The notes beneath the pieces were generated by a model. The model was not told the DNA's origin. It did not search any database and saw only the letters and a list, made by a program, of their open reading frames with translations. From Acidiferrobacter sp. (GTDB taxonomy: Bacteria; Pseudomonadota; Gammaproteobacteria; Arenicellales; UBA868), in NCBI GenBank assembly GCA_002694065.1, contig NZKZ01000177.1, positions 1 to 6,478 of the forward strand: 6,478 bases of DNA, given 5' to 3'. Each line of letters opens with the position of its first letter. Within the stretch, counting starts at the first letter, position 1. The position numbers and the translations under genes are program-made. Of this stretch, positions 1 to 4,855 are shown in pieces.

Positions 1-232
1 AGGCGACTTTGCCAACTTCCTGCCGAACGGCAACTATCGCAATCAGTGGTACCTCAACGATTCCGGGTCACCGACCATTCTGGCGATCGGGATTCATGGT
101 CAATGGCTTTATATCGAGCCAAAAAGCCAGACCGTGATCGTAAAGTTTTCTTCCGAAGCGCAACCGGTTGATGAAGCCGCCGATATCGAACTGATCGAAT
201 TTTTCGACCGGGTCTGCCGCGTACTCAACTGA
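1..232 (+). CDS. Serine hydrolase, beta-lactamase-fold (NylB-like / class C family), C-terminal fragment
   Basis: This is an open frame running in from the left edge (first full codon at base 2) to a TGA at 230-232, giving the last 76 residues of a longer protein. The fragment reads NYRNQWYL, then AIGIHGQWLYIEP, then TVIVKFSS and a final helix ending in FFDRVCRVLN. That pattern, a short W-rich strand, a GIxGQ(W) turn, a YI(D/E)P strand and a VIVK(x)S strand before a closing helix, is what I know from the C-terminus of 6-aminohexanoate-dimer hydrolase-like (COG1680) serine hydrolases. The G-I-H-G turn sits where class C beta-lactamases carry their KTG motif. The nucleophile motif SxxK and the Tyr motif would lie upstream and cannot be checked. 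Substrate is unknown: esterase, amidase or peptidase activity are all possible. Family assignment is fairly sure, function is not. The gene converges on the yajR-like gene with a 40-base gap and no convincing terminator. Confidence 0.82.
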   Translation, partial: GDFANFLPNGNYRNQWYLNDSGSPTILAIGIHGQWLYIEPKSQTVIVKFSSEAQPVDEAADIELIEFFDRVCRVLN

Positions 233-272
233 TTCGACCCGTTGCTGCGCGTCTGGCTGATTGCGGACCAGA

Positions 273-1637
273 TCAATCAGGTGCCAATACCCCCGGTACC
301 GCATGGGCCTGCTTTGGATCGAAACAACTTTCATCTACGCGCAGGTAGGCAACGCAGTCCTTTGGCAGCACGGTCACCTCGTCTACTCCGTTAAGTGCGC
401 GAAGACTGTGCTCGATGGCGCCAGACGTAAGGTCGATTTCGCCATCCAGTCGCAAGGTGACACTGTTTCTCAGTTGCGGGGTTCTGCCGGTCAATGCCAC
501 CACCAGCCATACCAGCGTCGCCAGAACGCAGAAGGCAAATACCCCCGGACTGCCAAAAAGGCCCAGCAGGATACCGCCCAACGCTCCGCCAACAAAAACG
601 CCCGCAAATTCGAAGGTGTTGTAAATCCCGATCGCGGTGCCTTTGGCGTATCCCGGGGAAAGACGAGTCATGAGGGATGGCAGCATTGCTTCGAGCAAAT
701 TGAAGCCAACGAAAAAACACACCAGACCGGCGATCAGCGATAGCGCCTGATCGGCTCCGGAAAAAAGCACGCACTGCCCGACAAGCACGATAAAGATGGC
801 CGACCGGAATACCCAGAAGGTCCGCTCTCGTCGCATCCCCAGAATGAGCAAGGGGGCCATCAGCAGTATCGAACCTACCAGGACAGGAACATAGACCTGC
901 CAATGACTGTCCCGCTCAAGTCCCAGTGTCTCCACCAGGGCGAACGGCGCAACCACAAAGACAGCCGTCAGAACCATGTGCAGAATGAAAATCCCGACGT
1001 CCAGCCGAAGCAGATGGGCATTGGCCATGACCTCGCGGAAATAATCCGTCGAGGCCTTTGATCCCGGATCCCCGGCCGCATGGCGTGGCGTCGGCACCCA
1101 CCAAACGACGACCACAATACAGCCCAGAGCCAGCACCGCCGTGAGCCAAAATATCCCGCTCACCCCGATCCAGCGGTCCAGCGCCGGACCCGCCATCAAG
1201 GCAAGCAGAAACGATCCACCGATACTCATTCCAATCAGCGCCATGGCCTTGACCCGCTGCTGTTCCCGGGTCAGATCAGCCACCAGCGCAAGCACCACCG
1301 CAGCAATCGCGCCGCTGCCCTGAAGCGCCCGTCCGATGATGACACCGGTCAGGGTATCTGCCACGGCTGCAATCACGCTGCCTGCCGCGAACACCAACAA
1401 TCCAAGAACAATCAAGGGTTTGCGGCCAAACCGGTCCGACAACGTACCGAAAGCGATCTGGAACAGTGCCTGGGTCAAACCATAAATCCCGACAGCGAGT
1501 CCAATCATAAAAGGCGTTGCACCTTCCAACTCGGCGGCATAGAGCGCCATGACCGGCAGCACCAGAAACAAACCGAACATGCGCAGGCTGAATACCCCGG
1601 CAAGCGCGCCAACTGAGCGCCGCTCGGAGCGGTTCAT
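273..1637 (-). CDS. yajR: YajR-type MFS transporter with C-terminal YAM domain
   Basis: An inner-membrane major facilitator superfamily carrier, probably a proton-coupled drug or metabolite exporter. The ATG at 1637 gives 454 residues, about the length of E. coli YajR. MFS motif A (GTLSDRFGRKP, residues 64-74) lies in the loop between TM2 and TM3, and a motif B-like GRALQGSG (102-109) is in TM4. About twelve hydrophobic segments fill residues 10-384. Residues about 385-454 form a soluble tail with the beta-alpha-beta pattern LNGVDEVTVL...VAYLRVDES, matching the ferredoxin-like YAM domain that defines YajR. The frame stays open to a TTG at 1658, adding seven residues, but homologues start near MNxxERR, so I chose 1637. 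Neither start has a strong Shine-Dalgarno sequence. The gene is divergent from uvrA (190 bases between starts). Substrate is unknown; the family name is sure, the exported compound is not. Confidence 0.9.
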   Translation of the reverse strand: MNRSERRSVGALAGVFSLRMFGLFLVLPVMALYAAELEGATPFMIGLAVGIYGLTQALFQIAFGTLSDRFGRKPLIVLGLLVFAAGSVIAAVADTLTGVIIGRALQGSGAIAAVVLALVADLTREQQRVKAMALIGMSIGGSFLLALMAGPALDRWIGVSGIFWLTAVLALGCIVVVVWWVPTPRHAAGDPGSKASTDYFREVMANAHLLRLDVGIFILHMVLTAVFVVAPFALVETLGLERDSHWQVYVPVLVGSILLMAPLLILGMRRERTFWVFRSAIFIVLVGQCVLFSGADQALSLIAGLVCFFVGFNLLEAMLPSLMTRLSPGYAKGTAIGIYNTFEFAGVFVGGALGGILLGLFGSPGVFAFCVLATLVWLVVALTGRTPQLRNSVTLRLDGEIDLTSGAIEHSLRALNGVDEVTVLPKDCVAYLRVDESCFDPKQAHAVPGVLAPD

Positions 1638-1766
1638 TGGGGATTTTTCGGAGCGCAACGTCAGCAGCGTCTAATCAGCATGAAAATGATCCGGGGCTTT
1701 AGTCCCCTGTCAGTTTCCGGTGGGGAACGGATTGCGGGTCTGCGGACAAGAGCACGTGAAAAGATT

Positions 1767-1796
1767 TTGAACGCAGCGTCACAAGGGACGTAATAT
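1767..1796 (+). promoter_or_regulatory. Probable sigma-70 promoter for uvrA
   Basis: TTGAAC at 1767-1772 and TAATAT at 1791-1796 are 18 bases apart, each matching 4 of 6 bases of the -35 and -10 consensus. Transcription would begin near 1803, giving a leader of about 25 bases before the uvrA ATG. The -10 lies in the perfect 8-base palindrome TAATATTA (1791-1798). A start near 1803 would leave the TTG at 1804 at the very 5' end of the transcript, arguing against it as the uvrA start. This is a consensus match only. Confidence 0.4.
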
Positions 1797-1827
1797 TAAC
1801 AGTTTGCTTTTTCGCAACCCAGCATCC

Positions 1828-4665
1828 ATGCGCCAAATCAAGATTCGCGGGGCCCGGACCCACAACCTGCAGAGTGTCGACGTCGACCTGCCGCGCGACA
1901 AGTTGATTGTGATCACGGGGCTTTCCGGGTCCGGGAAGTCCTCCCTTGCCTTTGACACGATCTATGCCGAGGGCCAACGCCGTTACGTGGAATCGCTCTC
2001 TGCCTACGCTCGGCAATTCCTGTCGTTGATGGAAAAACCGGATGTGGATCTCATCGAAGGTCTGTCGCCCGCGATCAGTATCGAGCAGAAAGCAACGTCG
2101 CATAACCCGCGCTCGACGGTCGGGACGGTGACCGAGATCTATGACTACCTGAGGCTGCTCTACGCCCGGGTTGGAGAGCCAAGGTGCCCGGATCATGATG
2201 TCACCCTGGCCGCAAGTACGGTGAGCGAAATGGTAGACCGGGTGCTGGCCCTGGAGGAAGGAACCCGAATTTTGCTCCTCGCACCGGTGGTTCAGGATCG
2301 CAAGGGAGAATATCAGCAACTATTGAAGGGTCTGCTCAGCCAGGGCTTTATCCGGGCGCGGATCGATGGTGTGGTCCATGAATTGGATACCCCGCCTGAG
2401 CTGGATCGCAAACGCAAACACAGCATTGATGTCGTGGTCGACCGCGTCGTCATCAAACCGGACATTGCCCAGCGCCTCGCAGAGTCGTTTGAGACCGCAC
2501 TCGCCATCGCTGACAGTCTTGCCCTGGTGCAGGTGCTGCCGCGGGAAGAAGAGACCGCCTCCGAGGCTCAGGAGATACTTTTCTCGGCACGCTATTCCTG
2601 TCCGCACTGCGGGTACAACCTGACAGAACTTGAGCCCCGGCTTTTCTCCTTCAACAATCCGGCTGGCGCTTGCCCTGATTGTGATGGTCTTGGGGCCCGC
2701 CAGTTTTTTGACCCTGACCGGGTGATTCATGACGAGACATTGAGCCTGGCAGCGGGTGCCATTTCAGGCTGGGACCGACGTAACGCGTTTTATTTCCAGA
2801 TGCTGAACTGTCTTGCCGAGCACTACGGCTTTGATGTTGAGAGACCCTTCCGACGCCTTTCAAATAAAGTTCGTGACATCATTCTTTACGGCAGCGGAAA
2901 AGAAAAGATCAACTTCAGTTATCTGCGTGCGCACGGACGACGGCCGCGGCGGCGGACACACACTTTTGAAGGCGTTATTCCCAACATGGAACGTCGGTAC
3001 CGGGACTCGGAATCCAACACGATTCGTGAAGAACTCGCCCGCTATCTCAACACCCAGTCCTGTGAAAGCTGTCAGGGGAGCCGTCTGAAAACCGGCGCGC
3101 GGCACGTGTTCGTTGGCGATCAGCCGGTGCATCGATTGACCGCCATGCCGATTGAGTCCTCGCTCGATTTCTTCGAATCGCTCGCCCTGCCGGGACATCG
3201 GGGCGAGATCGGCGAACGCATCATCCGCGAGATCAGTGAGCGATTGCGTTTTCTGGTCAACGTTGGCCTGGAATATCTAACGCTGGATCGCACTGCTGAG
3301 ACCCTGTCGGGCGGAGAGGCCCAACGCATCCGGCTGGCTTCTCAGATCGGCTCGGGACTGGTCGGCGTGATGTACATCCTGGACGAGCCCTCCATCGGAC
3401 TCCATCAGCGTGACAACCAGCGCTTGCTGGATACCCTTTTTCACCTCCGCGATCTCGGCAACACGGTGGTGGTGGTCGAGCATGACGAAGAAGCCATCCG
3501 CAGCGCTGATCATATCGTTGACCTCGGTCCGGGCGCCGGGGTTCATGGCGGCCGAATCGTAGCCGAGGGCAGTCTGAGCCAGGTCCTTGAGGCACCGGAA
3601 TCGGTCACCAGCCAATACCTTTGCGGGACCCAAAGGATCGATGTGCCCGATCAGCGCACCGAGAACGATCCCGATCGACAACTCATGATTACAGGGGCGG
3701 CGGGCAACAACCTTGACCACCTTGATATCTCCATTCCGGTAGGACTTTTGACCTGTGTCACCGGCGTTTCGGGCTCCGGAAAATCCACGCTCATCAACAA
3801 CACGCTTTATCCCGCCATGGCGCGCCACCTTCATGGGGGGCGTGAGCCACCGGCAGCTCACGAGGGTATCGCCGGACTGGACCAGTTTGACAAAGTTATC
3901 GATATCGATCAGAGCCCGATCGGACGCACCCCCCGATCCAACCCAGCGACCTATACCGGCCTTTTTACTCCAATCCGGGAACTCTTCGCCGGAACACCTG
4001 AGGCCCGCGCCCGCGGCTATAAGGTCGGGCGCTTTTCGTTCAACGTACGCGGTGGGCGCTGTGAAACCTGTCAGGGCGATGGACTGATCAAGGTGGAAAT
4101 GCACTTCTTACCCGACATCTACGTCCCCTGCGACACCTGTCAGGGCAGACGCTACAACCGCGAGACCCTCGACATTCGCTACAAAGGCCGCACCATTCAT
4201 GAAGTGCTGGAGATGACGGTTGCGGAAGCCGGCGAGTTTTTCGACGCGATCCCTGTAATCAAGCGCAAGCTCGATACCTTGCTTGCCGTGGGACTCGGCT
4301 ATATCCGGTTGGGCCAGAGCGCAACCACGCTTTCGGGCGGAGAAGCGCAGCGTATCAAGCTGTCCAGAGAACTCTCCAAACGCCCCACAGGCAGAACCCT
4401 ATATATTCTGGACGAACCCACCACCGGGCTTCATTTTCACGACATCCGTCAGCTATTGGGGGTGTTGCATCGCCTGCGGGATCAAGGCAACACGGTGGTT
4501 GTGATCGAGCATAACCTTGACGTCATAAAAACCGCTGACTGGGTGATTGATCTTGGACCCGAGGGCGGGCAACGCGGCGGGCAACTCGTCGGCACCGGCA
4601 CCCCCGAAACTCTCGCACAGAACGCCAAATCCTACACAGGCCAGTTTCTCAAGGACCTCTTGTAG
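1828..4665 (+). CDS. uvrA: UvrABC excinuclease subunit A (ABC-type ATPase, damage recognition)
   Basis: UvrA dimers scan DNA for bulky lesions, load UvrB and leave, using two ABC ATPase units, in cytoplasmic nucleotide excision repair. The protein is 945 residues (E. coli about 940), complete, and aligns with E. coli UvrA end to end from memory. ATPase I: Walker A GLSGSGKS at 31-38, signature LSGGE at 493-497, Walker B YILDEP at 516-521, switch His552. ATPase II: Walker A GVSGSGKST at 646-654, signature LSGGE at 835-839, Walker B YILDEP at 859-864, switch His895. Zinc ligands: Cys258/261/282/285 (CX2C-X20-CX2C) and Cys745/748/768/771 (CX2C-X19-CX2C); a lone CX2C is at 412/415. The UvrB-binding region should fall around 130-245. 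The start is the ATG at 1828 (MRQIKIRGARTHNL), matching the family N-terminus; the frame is open to a TTG at 1804, but that would add eight unconserved residues. No strong Shine-Dalgarno is visible. One oddity is an Arg-rich stretch at 367-376. Confidence 0.98.
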   Translation: MRQIKIRGARTHNLQSVDVDLPRDKLIVITGLSGSGKSSLAFDTIYAEGQRRYVESLSAYARQFLSLMEKPDVDLIEGLSPAISIEQKATSHNPRSTVGTVTEIYDYLRLLYARVGEPRCPDHDVTLAASTVSEMVDRVLALEEGTRILLLAPVVQDRKGEYQQLLKGLLSQGFIRARIDGVVHELDTPPELDRKRKHSIDVVVDRVVIKPDIAQRLAESFETALAIADSLALVQVLPREEETASEAQEILFSARYSCPHCGYNLTELEPRLFSFNNPAGACPDCDGLGARQFFDPDRVIHDETLSLAAGAISGWDRRNAFYFQMLNCLAEHYGFDVERPFRRLSNKVRDIILYGSGKEKINFSYLRAHGRRPRRRTHTFEGVIPNMERRYRDSESNTIREELARYLNTQSCESCQGSRLKTGARHVFVGDQPVHRLTAMPIESSLDFFESLALPGHRGEIGERIIREISERLRFLVNVGLEYLTLDRTAETLSGGEAQRIRLASQIGSGLVGVMYILDEPSIGLHQRDNQRLLDTLFHLRDLGNTVVVVEHDEEAIRSADHIVDLGPGAGVHGGRIVAEGSLSQVLEAPESVTSQYLCGTQRIDVPDQRTENDPDRQLMITGAAGNNLDHLDISIPVGLLTCVTGVSGSGKSTLINNTLYPAMARHLHGGREPPAAHEGIAGLDQFDKVIDIDQSPIGRTPRSNPATYTGLFTPIRELFAGTPEARARGYKVGRFSFNVRGGRCETCQGDGLIKVEMHFLPDIYVPCDTCQGRRYNRETLDIRYKGRTIHEVLEMTVAEAGEFFDAIPVIKRKLDTLLAVGLGYIRLGQSATTLSGGEAQRIKLSRELSKRPTGRTLYILDEPTTGLHFHDIRQLLGVLHRLRDQGNTVVVIEHNLDVIKTADWVIDLGPEGGQRGGQLVGTGTPETLAQNAKSYTGQFLKDLL

Positions 4666-4678
4666 CCGGCCCGGCATA

Positions 4679-4697
4679 CGGGTCTTCATAAGACTCG
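4679..4697 (+). other. Short hairpin after uvrA, possible weak terminator
   Basis: CGGGTCTT (4679-4686) pairs with AAGACTCG (4690-4697) around a CAT loop, giving eight base pairs with one G-U. It starts 13 bases after the uvrA stop codon. There is no run of T directly after it; the nearest T-rich stretch is at 4718-4729, after a weak GGG-AAAG-CCC hairpin (4703-4712). It could partly end uvrA transcription or protect the transcript's 3' end, but it is not a standard intrinsic terminator. Confidence 0.3.
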
Positions 4698-4726
4698 CAG
4701 ACGGGAAAGCCCTTAAGTTATCTTCT

Positions 4727-4737
4727 TGGTAAGACCA
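4727..4737. promoter_or_regulatory. PdhR-type operator (TGGT-N3-ACCA) upstream of aceE
   Basis: The bases TGGTAAGACCA form a perfect TGGT/ACCA inverted repeat with a 3-base centre, and T at 4726 extends the left half to TTGGT. This matches the core that E. coli PdhR, a GntR/FadR-subfamily repressor relieved by pyruvate, binds before the pdhR-aceEF-lpd operon. Its centre is about 124 bases upstream of the aceE start, so both the motif and its location fit. No GntR regulator gene is visible in the window, so the protein would be encoded elsewhere. Related FadR-subfamily regulators (lactate or glycolate sensors) recognise similar cores, so the identity of the regulator is inference. I could not place a convincing -35/-10 pair around it. 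Confidence 0.55.
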
Positions 4738-4808
4738 TCTGACCATGATTTACAAGATCCCGACTCGTCATGTGTTACTGTGATGTTCTGACTCGGATAC
4801 ATTCGCTA

Positions 4809-4837
4809 GGCCCGGTGTATTTGGCAGTTTCCGGGCC
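4809..4837 (+). repeat. Perfect 7-bp G/C inverted repeat in the aceE leader
   Basis: GGCCCGG (4809-4815) and CCGGGCC (4831-4837) are exact reverse complements around a 15-base, T-rich loop. All seven pairs are G-C, so the RNA stem should be stable. It ends 18 bases before the aceE ATG. Directly after it, CCC (4838-4840) could pair with GGG (4844-4846) of the putative Shine-Dalgarno. It may be a translational control hairpin, a transcription pause or weak terminator (no T-run follows), or a dyad for a DNA-binding protein; sequence alone does not decide. Confidence 0.45.
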
Positions 4838-4855
4838 CCCATCGGGAAATAACTC

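Noticed and set aside
68..334. 88-residue open frame on the - strand
   Set aside because: It is antisense to the conserved C-terminus of the NylB-like hydrolase and overlaps the end of yajR; no domain seen.
261..743. 160-residue open frame on the + strand, and a similar one at 1080-1616
   Set aside because: Both are opposite the yajR gene, whose membrane segments, motif A and YAM domain are clear on the - strand. Their Gln/Arg/His-rich translations are typical of antisense frames.
1638..1658. TTG at 1658 as the yajR start
   Set aside because: The extra seven residues are not family-like and no Shine-Dalgarno precedes it; the ATG at 1637 gives the expected length.
1672..1717. CTGACA on the - strand (1708-1713) as a -35 for yajR
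   Set aside because: The 6-mer is a good -35 match, but no acceptable -10 lies 16-19 bases downstream, so I did not call a yajR promoter.
1804..1827. TTG at 1804 as the uvrA start
   Set aside because: It would add eight residues not found in the family and lies at the predicted transcription start; the ATG at 1828 gives the canonical UvrA N-terminus.
1699..2319. 206-residue open frame on the - strand across the uvrA start
   Set aside because: It overlaps the conserved N-terminal ATPase region of UvrA and the uvrA promoter area, and its translation looks like random antisense sequence.
3277..4104. 275-residue open frame on the - strand
   Set aside because: It lies wholly antisense to uvrA, whose conserved motifs run through it on the + strand. 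Its translation shows no domain I recognise.
4664..4676. GCCGG-C-CCGGC palindrome just after the uvrA stop as a terminator
   Set aside because: The one-base centre is too small for a full hairpin loop and no T-run follows.
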